From contig NZ_JAOXLP010000028.1 of the NCBI RefSeq assembly GCF_025791835.1, forward strand, positions 1-43,422: DNA of 43,422 nt, read 5' to 3'. Under the pieces are notes generated by a model. That model searched no databases. It saw nothing but the letters and a program-made list of their open reading frames with translations, and had not been told where the DNA came from. Of this stretch, positions 9,201-19,468 are shown in pieces (position 1 is the stretch's first letter; each line of letters starts with the position of its first letter). Both the position numbers and the translations under genes were made by a program. This DNA comes from Roseomonas xinghualingensis. GTDB lineage: Bacteria > Pseudomonadota > Alphaproteobacteria > Acetobacterales > Acetobacteraceae.

Positions 9201-10196
9201 TCAGTCGGCGTACTGGCCCGCAGCCTGAATGATCGGACGCCACTTGGCGACATCCGCCTGCCAGTAGCGCCGGTGATAATCCGGAGTCGCCTGCTCCTGG
9301 CTCACCGGAGCGGTGCCGAGTTCAGCGAAGCGTGCCATCAGCCGCTCGTCGCGCAGCGCCACCTGCAACGCGCGGGAGAGGCGGTTCAGGATTGCCGAAT
9401 CGGTGCCCTTGGGCGCGTAGAGCCCGTGCCAGACCGAAACCTCGAAGCCCGGAAGCCCGGCCTCCGCAGCCGTGGGCAGGTTGGGCAGAGCCGCGTTGCG
9501 GGTGGCGGTGGTGACCGCGAAGGCCTTCACCGCGCCCGAATTGATCTGCTGCGTGGTGTTCGTCGTCTGATCGCACATGATGTCGACCGTGCCGCTGATC
9601 AGATCGGTCATGGCCGGGCCGGTGCCGCGATAGGGCACGGTGGTCAGCTGCGTCTGCACCGCCGATTGCAGCAGCAGCCCGCAGATATGCGAGGCCGCGC
9701 CGACGCCAGCATTGGCCAGATTGACGTTCTGCTTCCGCTCGCGCAGCACCTGGATCATCTCGGCCAGGTTGTTCGCCGGAAAATCCTTCTTCGCGATGAT
9801 GGTCATCGGCACCTCGGTGACGAGGCCGACCGTCTCGAAGCCGTTCACCGCGTCATAGGCGAGGCGCCGGTAGAGCGACGGGGTGGTGCCCATGCCGATA
9901 TGGTGCAGCAGCAGGGTGTAGCCATCCGGCCGGGCCTGCGCGACGCGCTGGGCGCCGAGCGTGCCGCCAGCCCCGCCGACATTCTCCACCACCACGGGCT
10001 GGCCGAGGTCGCGGGACATGATCTCGGCCACGAGGCGCGTCACGACATCCGTCGGGCCGCCCGCGGCGAAGGGCACGATGATGGTGATGGGCTTGTTCGG
10101 ATAGGTGCCCTGGGCGCGGAGGGGTGCCGGGACCAGAGCAGGGATCGTCAGGGCAGCAGCCAGGGTCAGGGCGCTGCGCCGCGTGATTTGATTCAT
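9201..10196 (-). CDS. Bug/TctC-family periplasmic solute-binding protein
   Basis: 331 residues. Members of this tripartite tricarboxylate transporter receptor family capture carboxylates or other small organics in the periplasm. The N-terminus is an export signal with a twin-arginine-like TRRSALTLAAAL core and a likely cut after APLRA (about residue 28). Mature features typical of the family are the start YPNKPITIIVPFAAGGPTD and the internal GVGAASHICGLLL. No TctA or TctB membrane genes are nearby, so it is an orphan receptor, as is common where this family is expanded. The ligand cannot be told from the sequence. Confidence 0.88.
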   Translation of the reverse strand: MNQITRRSALTLAAALTIPALVPAPLRAQGTYPNKPITIIVPFAAGGPTDVVTRLVAEIMSRDLGQPVVVENVGGAGGTLGAQRVAQARPDGYTLLLHHIGMGTTPSLYRRLAYDAVNGFETVGLVTEVPMTIIAKKDFPANNLAEMIQVLRERKQNVNLANAGVGAASHICGLLLQSAVQTQLTTVPYRGTGPAMTDLISGTVDIMCDQTTNTTQQINSGAVKAFAVTTATRNAALPNLPTAAEAGLPGFEVSVWHGLYAPKGTDSAILNRLSRALQVALRDERLMARFAELGTAPVSQEQATPDYHRRYWQADVAKWRPIIQAAGQYAD

Positions 10197-10259
10197 GAAC
10201 GTGAACTCCCGTCAATGAACGGGCGGTCGCAAGAAAGGGCGGTGCCTGTCAAGACAGTT

Positions 10260-10286
10260 GCGGGGGCAGGACGGTACCGCCCCCGC
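10260..10286 (-). terminator. hairpin just after lepA
   Basis: GCGGGGGC (10260-10267) pairs with GCCCCCGC (10279-10286) around an 11-base loop, starting 7 bases past the lepA stop. Read on the minus strand it is followed by AACTGTCTTGACAGG, not a run of T, so it is only a candidate terminator. That following segment contains a TTGACA that might be the -35 of the next gene, but I see no convincing -10. Confidence 0.45.
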
Positions 10287-10293
10287 CGCCGGA

Positions 10294-12099
<1,806 letters not shown>

Positions 12100-12134
12100 A
12101 TGGTTCCGGGCCGTGCGTGGCGGGCCCCGGCCAG

Positions 12135-12159
12135 TCTGGGGGCGTTTCAGTCCCCCAGA
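12135..12159 (-). other. stem-loop in the region before lepA
   Basis: TCTGGGGG (12135-12142) and CCCCCAGA (12152-12159) form a perfect 8-bp stem with a 9-base loop, 36-60 bases before the lepA ATG. It lies between the tiny ORF at 12208-12288 and lepA. It could be a leader structure or a weak terminator of upstream transcription; no T-tract follows. Confidence 0.4.
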
Positions 12160-12207
12160 TAGGGCAGTGAGGCCCCGGGGCCAAGCGCGGTCGCGCGGAA
12201 GCGTCGC

Positions 12208-12288
12208 TCAGGCCCGCTCATCGGGGATGTTCAGGATATGGCCGTGGGCCTTGCAGTGCACGGCGTGAGGCTCATGGCGCTGCAGCAT
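12208..12288 (-). CDS. possible 26-residue small protein upstream of lepA
   Basis: An ATG at 12288 opens 26 codons ending in TGA at 12208-12210. The product is rich in His and ends CKAHGHILNIPDERA. I do not recognise it. What supports coding is the base composition by codon position: about 73 percent G+C at position 1, 35 percent at position 2 and 85 percent at position 3, the pattern of real genes here. The same frame just upstream of the ATG loses that bias. There is no good ribosome site before the ATG. It lies 108 bp before lepA on the same strand. Confidence 0.35.
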   Translation of the reverse strand: MLQRHEPHAVHCKAHGHILNIPDERA

Positions 12289-12619
12289 GCCCAAGGCCAA
12301 GGGAGACGGGCCGAGAGGAAGCGGAGCTTGTTTGGCCGGAACAGTGGCGGCGCCGGGCGCAGGATCAGGTGGCGCCGGGAAGCATGTTCACCATCGTAAG
12401 CAACCGGCCGCTCTGGCCAGAATCGCTGCGTCTGCGAATGTGAACAATTCTTGCCTTCATGACTTCCACCCGGCCCTCCGGGACATATCTCCCAGAAGAC
12501 CTGCCGGAACGTCATCGCGGTGGCGAGGGCCCAGGCCTTCGGCCATGCGCGGCCGCCCTCCTGCCCGTCAGGCCGGGGGCGCCAGGCCAACGAGGCAAGG
12601 GTGCAGGCGGAGTGCTTGG
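12289..12619. other. intergenic region between the lepA side and the SIP gene, no supported gene
   Basis: About 330 bp. Open frames here lack the expected third-position G+C bias, so I call no gene. A more AT-rich pocket lies at about 12432-12470. On the minus strand it holds TTGTTC (12442-12447) and GATTCT (12419-12424) spaced by 17 bases, a weak sigma-70-like promoter that would read toward the tiny ORF and lepA. Confidence 0.4.
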
Positions 12620-13441
12620 ATGACTGATGTGGCGGAGGGCCGGCTGGGCCGGCGCGTGCGGCATGAACTGCGCCGGCGGATGCTGGAGGTGCGGCGCGTA
12701 ACGCGGATCACGCCGCGCATGGTGCGGGTGACTCTGGCAGGTCCGGATCTGGAGGGCTTCACCAGCGCCTCCTTCGACGACCATGTGAAGCTCTTCTTCC
12801 CGCAGGCCGGCGAGGCGGAGCCGGTGCTGCCGGAGATGGGGCCGAACGGGCCGGTCTTCCCGGAGGGGGCGCCTCGCCCCATCGCGCGGGATTACACCCC
12901 GCGTCGCTATGACGCCGCGCGGGGCGAGCTGGAGATCGACTTCGCCCTGCACGAGGCGGGTCCCGCCACGGAATGGGCCGAGCAGGCTGCGCCCGGCCAG
13001 AAGCTGGGCGTCGGCGGTCCGCGTGGCTCCCTCGTCCTGCCGGATAACCTCGATTGGTACCTCCTTGTCGGTGACGAGACGGCGCTCCCCGCCATCGGCC
13101 GCCGGATGGAGGAGCTTCCCGATTCCGCCCGGATCGTCGCCGTGATCGAGGTGGCGGACATGGCGGAGCGGCAGGATCTGCCTTCACGCCCCGGGATCGA
13201 GGTGGTCTGGGTGGAGCGCAACGGGGCCGCGCCGGGCGGGCCGGAACGGCTCGCCGCCGCGCTTGAGGCGGTGACCCTGCCCGGGGGCCAGGGCCATGCC
13301 TGGGTGGCCTGCGAGTCGGATGTGGCGCGGCAACTGCGCCGCATCCTGCTGGAGCATCACGCGCTGCCGAAGGAGCGCGTGAAGGCGGCGGGCTACTGGC
13401 GCCGCGGCGCCGCCGCCTCGCATGACAAGGTGGAGGACTGA
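12620..13441 (+). CDS. siderophore-interacting protein (FAD-dependent ferric-siderophore reductase family)
   Basis: 273 residues. Members reduce Fe3+-siderophore complexes in the cytoplasm with NAD(P)H or ferredoxin, releasing iron. The N-terminal FAD-binding domain contains the flavin motif RDYTPRRY (90-97). A linker with GVGGPRGS is followed by the C-terminal SIP domain, with WVACESDVARQLRR and the typical end GYWRRGAA. The frame is open upstream, but the ATG at 12620 is preceded by GGAG at 12609-12612 and begins the conserved region. It ends 7 bp before the converging peroxidase-related gene. No siderophore transporter is adjacent. Confidence 0.88.
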   Translation: MTDVAEGRLGRRVRHELRRRMLEVRRVTRITPRMVRVTLAGPDLEGFTSASFDDHVKLFFPQAGEAEPVLPEMGPNGPVFPEGAPRPIARDYTPRRYDAARGELEIDFALHEAGPATEWAEQAAPGQKLGVGGPRGSLVLPDNLDWYLLVGDETALPAIGRRMEELPDSARIVAVIEVADMAERQDLPSRPGIEVVWVERNGAAPGGPERLAAALEAVTLPGGQGHAWVACESDVARQLRRILLEHHALPKERVKAAGYWRRGAAASHDKVED

Positions 13442-13448
13442 GCGTCCC

Positions 13449-14027
13449 TTACTTGCGGCCGAGCATGTGGAATTCGGGGTTCGGCCGCAGGTCGGTGGCA
13501 TTCGCCAGCCGGTTGGACATGGAGAAGAAGGCGGCGATGGCGCCGATGTCCCAGGCCTCGTCCTCGGTGAAGCCAGCCTTGGCGAGGGCCTTGTGGTCCT
13601 CTTCCTCCACCAGATGGGACTGGGTGGCGACCTTCAGCGCATAGTCCAGCATGGCGCGCTGCCGTGCCGGCAGGCCGGCCTTGCGGTAATTGGTCGCCAC
13701 CAGATCGGCGACCACCGGATCCTTCGCCCGCACGCGCAGGATCGCGCCATGCGCCACGACGCAATACTGGCAGGAATGGGCGGCGGAGACGGCGACGACG
13801 ATCATCTCCCGCTCGGCGGCCGTCAGCCCCTCGCGCTTCTCCATGAGGGCATCGTGATAGGCGACGAAGGCGCGGAACTCGTCCGGGCGCCTCGCCAGCA
13901 GCAGGAAGACATTGGGGACGAAGCCCGCCTTCTCCTGCACGGCAAGGATGCGCGCGCGGATATCCTCGGGCAGCTCACCCAGCTCGGGCACGGGGTAGCG
14001 GAAGGGACGGGGGGCTGCATTCGCCAT
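13449..14027 (-). CDS. peroxidase-related protein, carboxymuconolactone decarboxylase/AhpD-like
   Basis: 192 residues from the preferred ATG at 14027; an ATG at 14033 adds two residues, but AGGAA lies at a better distance from 14027. The CMD/AhpD-type fold has the redox motif CQYCVVAH (Cys86, Cys89, His93), as in AhpD alkylhydroperoxidases. The length and flanking regions match the so-called uncharacterised peroxidase-related enzyme family. It probably detoxifies peroxides, although the natural reductant is unknown. It converges with the SIP gene and stands 69 bp downstream of pheT on the same strand. Confidence 0.85.
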   Translation of the reverse strand: MANAAPRPFRYPVPELGELPEDIRARILAVQEKAGFVPNVFLLLARRPDEFRAFVAYHDALMEKREGLTAAEREMIVVAVSAAHSCQYCVVAHGAILRVRAKDPVVADLVATNYRKAGLPARQRAMLDYALKVATQSHLVEEEDHKALAKAGFTEDEAWDIGAIAAFFSMSNRLANATDLRPNPEFHMLGRK

Positions 14028-14096
14028 GGACATTTCCTGTGCTGGGTGCCCGCCGAAGCGGACACCTCCACAGGCTAGCCCCCCGGAGCCGTGCGG

Positions 14097-16592
14097 TCAG
14101 CCCCGCAGCGTGGCGCCTGTCGCCTTGGCAACGGCGGCGACGATCTTGGCGATGGCTGCCTCAATCTCCGCATCCGTCAGCGTCCGCTCGCGCGGCTGCA
14201 GCACCACCTCCAGCGCCAGCGAGACCTTGCCCTCGGGCAGCTTGTCCCCCGCATAGCGGTCGAAGAGGGAGACTTCGGCCAGGAGGTTCCGCTCGGCATT
14301 CCGCGCGGCGCGCAGCAGTGCATCCGCCTGCACGTCGCGGTCCACCAGGAAGGCCAGGTCCCGGCGTACCGGCTGGAAGGAAGGCAGATCCGGCGCGGAC
14401 TTCTTTTTCCGCTTCGGCTCGGGGATGGAATCCAGCAGCACCTCAAAGGCGATGGCCGGGCCGTCGATGCCCAGCGCGGAGAGCACGCGCGGGTGCAGCT
14501 CGCCGAAGCGCGCCAGCGGCAGCTTCGGGCCGCTGCGCAGCACGCCGGAGCGGCCCGGATGGTAATGCGCGGGCGCATCCATCGTGACCGTCAGTGCGGC
14601 GGGCGAGACGCCCAGCGCCAGCAGCACCGCCAGCGCGTCGCCCTTCGCATCCATCGCATCGAAGGTGCGCTGCGGCGCATCCCAGTGGCGCGGCGTCCGG
14701 CCCAGCCGCACACCGGCGGCGGTGGCCAGCTGGCCCTCGGGCGTCGGCGCGACATAGGAGGCGCCGATCTCGAAGAGCGACACGTCCGGATAGCCGCGCG
14801 CGGCGTTCCGCCCCGCTGCCTGGAGCAGGGTGGCAACCGGGGTTGGCCGCATCTGATCCAGATCGGCCGCTATCGGGTTCTCCACCCGCAATGCCTCCGG
14901 CACCGCGCCGAAATAGGAGGCGATGGCGTGGGCGGTGAAGCCGAAGGTCACCGCCTCGGCCAGCCCGCGCGAGGCAAGCACGCGGCGGGCCAGGGCGGTG
15001 CGGCTCTGGCGCGGCGTCAGTGAGGGCAGGGGGAGGCGCCCCTCGGCCGGCAGGGACACGGCCGGGATGGCATCCAGCCCCTCCAGCCGCAGCACCTCCT
15101 CCAGCAGGTCGCATTCGGCCTCGACCTCATCGGTGCCCGCGGCGGCGGCCTGGGCGCGGGTGGGGTCCAGCCCCGGCTCCTGCGTCAGATCGGAGCCCCC
15201 GGCGCGATAGGCGGAGCGGGAGGAGGCGATGTCGTTGCGCCAGGACGGTACCGCGACGGTGACGGAAGCAGCGTCCCTGGCCTTCACGGTGAAGCCCAGC
15301 TTCTCCAGGGAGGCCACGGCCTGATCCGGCCCGATGGAGGAGCCGCCGAGACCCGCAATCCGCTCGAAGCGCAGCGTGGCGTCGCGCTGCCAGGCAGGCT
15401 CGGCGCCGGCCTCGGAAATGCTGCTCGCCTCACCGCCGCAAAGCTCGATGATCATGCGGGTGGCGGCTTCCAGCATCGCCCGCTGGGCGGCCGGGTCCAG
15501 CCCGCGCTCATTGCGCGCGCGCGCGTCGCTATGCACCTGGTGGCGGCGCCCCGTGCGGGCGATCCGAACCGGATCGAAGAGCGCGCATTCGATGAAGACC
15601 TCGCGCGTGGTCTCGTCGCAGCCCGTGGATTCGCCGCCCACGATGGCGGCAAGGCTCTCCACGCCCGCTTCGTCGGCAATGACGATGTCCTCGGACGTGG
15701 GGCGGTAGGTCTTGCCGTTCAGCGCCTGGTACTCGTCGCCCTCACGCCCCAGCCGCATGGTGAGGGTCTTCCCCTTCACCTTCGCCACGTCGAAGACATG
15801 CAGCGGGCGGCCAAGATCGAAGGTGAAGAAGTTGGTCACATCGACCAGGGCGTTGATCGGCCGCAGCCCGATCGCCGCCAGCCGGTCCTGCAGCCATTTG
15901 GGAGAGGGGCCGTTGGCCACGCCCCGCACCGCGCGGCCCAGCACCTGGATGCAGGCGCGCGGGTCCTCGATCACCCATTCCAGTGGCGTGGGATAGGCCA
16001 CGGCAGCCGGCTCCGGGTTCCAGGGCTTCAGCGTGCCCAATCCCGCTGCCGCCAGATCGCGCGCCACGCCGCGCACGGCCAGCGCATCGCCGCGATTGGG
16101 CGTCACGCTGATCTCGATCACCGGATCGCCCAGCCCGGCCCATTCGGCATAGGGCATGCCGACCGGCGCATCCTCGGGCAGGTCGATGATGCCCTCATGG
16201 TCATCGCCCAGGCCGAGCTCGCGCGTCGAGCACATCATGCCCTCGCTCTTCACGCCGCGGATCTCGCCGACCTTCAGCGTGATGCCGCTGCCCGGCACGA
16301 AGGCGCCGGGCAGGCCCAGAACGCCCTTCATGCCGGCGCGCGCATTCGGCGCGCCGCAGACGACGGAGAGCAGCTTGCCGTCGCCCGCATCCACCTTCAG
16401 CGCGCGCAGGCGGTCGGCATTCGGGTGCTGCTCCGCCTCCACCACTTGGGCGATGCGGAAGGGGGCCAGGGCGGCGGCGCGGTCCTCCACGCCCTCCACC
16501 TCAAGCCCGATGGTGTTCAGGGTGGCCAGGATGGTCTCAAGCGACGCATCCGTGTCCAGGTGGTCCCGCAGCCAGGAGAGGGTGAACTTCAT
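14097..16592 (-). CDS. pheT: phenylalanine--tRNA ligase, beta subunit
   Basis: 831 residues, the long bacterial form. With PheS it forms the alpha2beta2 enzyme that charges tRNA-Phe. Visible domains are an N-terminal tRNA-binding EMAP-like domain (about 40-150, with HPNADRLRALKVDAG), B3/B4 editing domains (about 210-390, with TNFFTFDLGRPLHVFD), B5, a catalytic-like core, and a C-terminal ferredoxin-fold anticodon-binding domain (about 735-830, PVRRDLAFLVDRDV). It follows pheS by 22 bp. Confidence 0.97.
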   Translation of the reverse strand: MKFTLSWLRDHLDTDASLETILATLNTIGLEVEGVEDRAAALAPFRIAQVVEAEQHPNADRLRALKVDAGDGKLLSVVCGAPNARAGMKGVLGLPGAFVPGSGITLKVGEIRGVKSEGMMCSTRELGLGDDHEGIIDLPEDAPVGMPYAEWAGLGDPVIEISVTPNRGDALAVRGVARDLAAAGLGTLKPWNPEPAAVAYPTPLEWVIEDPRACIQVLGRAVRGVANGPSPKWLQDRLAAIGLRPINALVDVTNFFTFDLGRPLHVFDVAKVKGKTLTMRLGREGDEYQALNGKTYRPTSEDIVIADEAGVESLAAIVGGESTGCDETTREVFIECALFDPVRIARTGRRHQVHSDARARNERGLDPAAQRAMLEAATRMIIELCGGEASSISEAGAEPAWQRDATLRFERIAGLGGSSIGPDQAVASLEKLGFTVKARDAASVTVAVPSWRNDIASSRSAYRAGGSDLTQEPGLDPTRAQAAAAGTDEVEAECDLLEEVLRLEGLDAIPAVSLPAEGRLPLPSLTPRQSRTALARRVLASRGLAEAVTFGFTAHAIASYFGAVPEALRVENPIAADLDQMRPTPVATLLQAAGRNAARGYPDVSLFEIGASYVAPTPEGQLATAAGVRLGRTPRHWDAPQRTFDAMDAKGDALAVLLALGVSPAALTVTMDAPAHYHPGRSGVLRSGPKLPLARFGELHPRVLSALGIDGPAIAFEVLLDSIPEPKRKKKSAPDLPSFQPVRRDLAFLVDRDVQADALLRAARNAERNLLAEVSLFDRYAGDKLPEGKVSLALEVVLQPRERTLTDAEIEAAIAKIVAAVAKATGATLRG

Positions 16593-16614
16593 CGTCTGTC
16601 TCTCAGGCCCGTTC

Positions 16615-17697
16615 TTACGACGCGTCGTGCAGGGTGAAGGGGGAGAGGGGGCTGGTGGCGTAATGGCGCAGCCAGCGGCAATCGGCCTCGTAGAAGGGCC
16701 GCAGGTCGGGAATGCCGTGCTTCAGCATAGTGATGCGCTCGATCCCCATGCCGAAGGCGAAGCCCTGCCACACGCGCGGGTCGAGCCCGCAATTGGCCAG
16801 CACCTTCGGATGCACCATGCCGCTGCCCAGGATCTCCAGCCAGTCGCCACCGCTGCCCAACTCGCCGGTCTTCCGGCTCCAGCCAATATCCACCTCCATG
16901 GAAGGCTCGGTGAAGGGGAAGTAGCTGCTGCGGAAGCGCACGGGCAGGTCGGCGATGCCGAAGAAGGCCCGCAGGAAGTCGATCAGCGTGCCCTTCAGAT
17001 GGCCCATATGGATGTCGCGGCCGATCACCAGCCCCTCCACCTGATGGAACATCGGGGAATGGGTCGCGTCATGGTCGGCGCGCCAGGTGCGGCCGGGCAC
17101 GATCACGCGGATCGGCGGCTCCTGCGTCAGCATGGTGCGGATCTGCACCGGGCTGGTGTGGGTGCGCAGCACTGGGCGCCGGCCGCCCTCCGGGGCCGTC
17201 AGGTAGAAGGTATCGTGGTCCTGCCGGGCGGGATGATGCTCGGGGATGTTGAGGGCCGAGAAGTTGTGCCAGTCGCCCTCGATATCCGGCCCCTCGGCCA
17301 CCGCGAAGCCCATGGCGCCGAACAGCGCGATCAGCTCCTCCATGGTGCGGGAAATCGGGTGGATGCTGCCGGCCTCAGGGCCAGTGGGCGCGAAGGGGCG
17401 CGGAGGGAGGGAGACATCCATCCGCTCAGCCGCCAGGCGCGCATCCAGTGCGAAGGCTTCCAGCATCACGCGGCGCTGCTCGAGCGCGCGCTCGATCTCG
17501 CCCTTCAGGACGTTCACCTCGGCGCCGCGCGCCTTGCGTTCCTCCGGCGGCAGGGCGCCGAGGCCCTTCAGCAGCGCCGTGACCTGGCCACTCTTGCCCA
17601 GCGCGGCGACGCGCACGGCATCCAGCGCGCGCAGGTCCTCCGCGCCGGCCATCGCCGCCTCGATATCGGCGCGCAGCATGTCGAGATCGTCAGCCAT
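16615..17697 (-). CDS. pheS: phenylalanine--tRNA ligase, alpha subunit
   Basis: 360 residues. It is the catalytic class II synthetase subunit. Motif 2 is in [12 protein letters not shown] and [10 protein letters not shown]; motif 3 is in [17 protein letters not shown]. An N-terminal coiled-coil arm (about 1-90) binds tRNA. I start at the ATG at 17697 ([13 protein letters not shown]) because the open frame before it has no family similarity and runs through two hairpins. It lies 182 bp after rplT and 22 bp before pheT. No Phe-rich leader peptide was found. Confidence 0.96.
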   Translation of the reverse strand: MADDLDMLRADIEAAMAGAEDLRALDAVRVAALGKSGQVTALLKGLGALPPEERKARGAEVNVLKGEIERALEQRRVMLEAFALDARLAAERMDVSLPPRPFAPTGPEAGSIHPISRTMEELIALFGAMGFAVAEGPDIEGDWHNFSALNIPEHHPARQDHDTFYLTAPEGGRRPVLRTHTSPVQIRTMLTQEPPIRVIVPGRTWRADHDATHSPMFHQVEGLVIGRDIHMGHLKGTLIDFLRAFFGIADLPVRFRSSYFPFTEPSMEVDIGWSRKTGELGSGGDWLEILGSGMVHPKVLANCGLDPRVWQGFAFGMGIERITMLKHGIPDLRPFYEADCRWLRHYATSPLSPFTLHDAS

Positions 17698-17775
17698 TCC
17701 CGAACCTGATCCTGATCCTGGCGGGCACCGCGTGGCGGACCGGATGGGTCCCGCAGCCGGGCCTGATATGACGAA

Positions 17776-17811
17776 GGCCGCGCCGCCAGGATGGTCCTGG
17801 CGGGAGCGGCC
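17776..17811 (-). terminator. long hairpin between rplT and pheS
   Basis: An outer stem GGCCGC (17776-17781) with GCGGCC (17806-17811) and an inner 9-bp stem CCGCCAGGA (17783-17791) with TCCTGGCGG (17795-17803) make a nearly perfect 15-bp structure. It lies about 80 bases before pheS. It could partly terminate rplT transcription or tune pheST expression. No T-run follows on the minus strand. Confidence 0.4.
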
Positions 17812-17852
17812 CCCGGCGTTTCGGTGGTGACCCTTGCGGGCCATCCGGATGT

Positions 17853-17872
17853 GCCCCGCCTTTCGGCGGGGC
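17853..17872 (-). terminator. hairpin after rplT
   Basis: A perfect 8-bp stem, GCCCCGCC (17853-17860) and GGCGGGGC (17865-17872), closed on the minus strand by a GAAA tetraloop, 8 bases past the rplT stop. This is a compact and very stable stem, without a following T-tract. Confidence 0.5.
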
Positions 17873-17879
17873 GCCCGGC

Positions 17880-18248
17880 TCAGGCGTTCTGAGCCGGAAG
17901 GGACGCCTTGGCCTTCTCGACGAGGACCGCAAAGGACGTCGCGTCGTCATAGGCGATGGAAGCCAGGACCTTGCGGTCCAGCTCGATCCCCGCGGCCTTC
18001 AGGCCGGCGATGAAGCGGGAATAGACGATCCCGTTCTCGCGGCAGGCAGCGTTGATGCGCTGGATCCACAGGCCGCGGAAGTCGCGCTTCTTGTTGCGGC
18101 GGTCGCGGTAGGCGTACTGCAGCGCCTTCTCGACCCGCTCAAGGGCGGGGCGGTAGGCGGTGGAGGAACGGCCCACATAGCCCTTGGCGAGCTTGAGGAC
18201 CTTCTTGTGACGGGCGTGGGCGGTAACGCCGCGCTTCACACGTGCCAT
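17880..18248 (-). CDS. rplT: 50S ribosomal protein L20
   Basis: 122 residues, of standard length. It is an early 23S rRNA-binding assembly protein of the large subunit. The Lys/Arg-rich start [16 protein letters not shown] and the segment [21 protein letters not shown] are diagnostic. It lies 19 bp after rpmI, and two hairpins follow before pheS. In several bacteria L20 represses its own operon through the leader; whether the rpmI leader here has such a site cannot be judged by eye. Confidence 0.98.
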   Translation of the reverse strand: MARVKRGVTAHARHKKVLKLAKGYVGRSSTAYRPALERVEKALQYAYRDRRNKKRDFRGLWIQRINAACRENGIVYSRFIAGLKAAGIELDRKVLASIAYDDATSFAVLVEKAKASLPAQNA

Positions 18249-18267
18249 GCGTCTTTACTCCTCTCGC

Positions 18268-18474
18268 TTACCGGGGCAGGCCGTAGGGCAGCCACTGCAT
18301 GACGGTCTTGGCGTCCTGATCGCGCAGCACTTGGTTGCCGCGGTTCTGGCGCTTCACCTTCTGCGAGCGGGCGGAGAGGTTGTGACGCTTCTTGCCCGGG
18401 CCGGCGAGAACCTTGCCGGTCGCCGTGATCTTGAAGCGCTTCTTGGCCGAAGACGTCGTCTTCATCTTGGGCAT
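18268..18474 (-). CDS. rpmI: 50S ribosomal protein L35
   Basis: 68 residues, beginning [15 protein letters not shown]. The ATG at 18474 is preceded by AGGAGG at good spacing. The frame is open far upstream only because the opposite strand is GC-rich coding sequence. In most bacteria infC lies directly before rpmI; here the upstream neighbour is a divergent metallophosphoesterase gene, and rpmI has its own promoter (18624-18652). Confidence 0.96.
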   Translation of the reverse strand: MPKMKTTSSAKKRFKITATGKVLAGPGKKRHNLSARSQKVKRQNRGNQVLRDQDAKTVMQWLPYGLPR

Positions 18475-18617
18475 TTGGGTCCTCCTGATCTCGGGGGATG
18501 GACGGCCCCACCTTACGCCGCCGTCCTGCCCCTCTCGGAGCGATCTGGCGGGCCGCACCATGCGGCGGGGACCGGGACCACGGCCGGGCAGCCCAGAGAA
18601 GCCCGGGACGCGTGGAG
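18475..18617 (-). other. 5' leader of the rpmI-rplT transcript
   Basis: About 140 bases between the predicted promoter and rpmI, with no ORF. It includes a small perfect hairpin, GCCGCA (18552-18557) with TGCGGC (18561-18566) around a three-base loop. It is a candidate L20 autoregulation site by analogy with other bacteria. Extent and function are inferred. Confidence 0.3.
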
Positions 18618-18623
18618 GGGCGC

Positions 18624-18652
18624 GGTATAGGGGATGGGCAAGGGGAGGGCAA
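18624..18652 (-). promoter_or_regulatory. sigma-70-type promoter for rpmI-rplT
   Basis: On the minus strand TTGCCC (18647-18652) and TATACC (18624-18629) are separated by exactly 17 bases, a good match to the housekeeping -35 and -10 for this GC range. It lies about 150 bases before the rpmI ATG and points toward it. It overlaps the upstream region of the divergent phosphoesterase gene. Confidence 0.5.
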
Positions 18653-18717
18653 GGGGCGTGCCAGGGGTGTCGCAGTCCTGGCGCCGGAGCCCCGATCGGA
18701 GCAAGGATAACGCCGAG

Positions 18718-19455
18718 ATGATCGCCTTCCTCTCCGATATTCACGCCAACCGCGAGGCACTCTCCGCCTGCCTCGGCCACGCCGACCGGGCCGGGGCCAA
18801 ACGCTATGTCTTCCTCGGGGATTATGTTGGCTATGGCGCCGATCCGGCTTGGTGCCTCCGCACCCTCAGGGCCCGGATCGCGGATGGGGCCATCGCCATC
18901 CTCGGCAACCACGACCAAGCCATTTTCCAGCGCGGCGGCGGCATGTCCGGCCGTGCCGCCGCCGCCATCGCCTGGACGCGCGAGCAGCTCAGCCCCGACG
19001 ACGCCGCGTTCCTGCAGACCCTGCCGCTGGAATATGCCGAGGAGGATCGCCTCTACGTCCATGCCGATGCCTCGGCCCCCGAGGAATGGCGCTATGTCTT
19101 CAGCGCCGAGGAGGCGCGCCGCAGCCTGGAAGCCACCCCCGCGCGGGTGACCATCTGCGGCCATGTGCATGTCCCCCGCCTTTTCGGCCTGACGGCGACG
19201 GACAAGGTTTCTGCCTTCAGCCCCGCAAATGGCGTTCCGGTACCGCTTGCGCCCGCCCGCCGCTGGCTGGCCGTGATGGGTTCCGTTGGCCAGCCCCGCG
19301 ACGGCGACCCCTCCGCCTGCTACGCCCTGCTGGACCCCGAGACGGCGGAGCTTCGCTGGATGCGCGTGCCCTATGACGTGGAGACCGCCGCGGCCAAGAT
19401 CCGCCGTGCCGGCCTGCCGGAAAGCCTCGCCACGCGCCTCTTCACCGGCACCTGA
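18718..19455 (+). CDS. metallophosphoesterase (ApaH/PPP-like phosphatase family)
   Basis: 245 residues. All calcineurin-like metal motifs are present: DIH (7-9), GDYVGYG (34-40), GNHDQ (63-67), HADAS (about 115-119) and GHVH (148-151). A two-metal phosphatase is therefore expected; the substrate may be a phosphoprotein or a nucleotide. I start at the ATG at 18718 ([11 protein letters not shown]). The kinase gene begins 13 bp after its stop, so a phosphatase and a kinase are likely made together. It is divergent from rpmI. Confidence 0.87.
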   Translation: MIAFLSDIHANREALSACLGHADRAGAKRYVFLGDYVGYGADPAWCLRTLRARIADGAIAILGNHDQAIFQRGGGMSGRAAAAIAWTREQLSPDDAAFLQTLPLEYAEEDRLYVHADASAPEEWRYVFSAEEARRSLEATPARVTICGHVHVPRLFGLTATDKVSAFSPANGVPVPLAPARRWLAVMGSVGQPRDGDPSACYALLDPETAELRWMRVPYDVETAAAKIRRAGLPESLATRLFTGT

Positions 19456-19468
19456 CGAGGCCCGCGCC

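Noticed and set aside
12231..12590. Minus-strand 119-codon frame upstream of lepA
   Set aside because: It lacks third-position G+C bias, resembles no family, and conflicts with the better-biased short frame at 12208-12288.
17698..17880. Phe-rich leader peptide controlling pheST by attenuation
   Set aside because: The only open frame before pheS contains a single Phe and runs through two hairpins, so the hairpins alone are reported.
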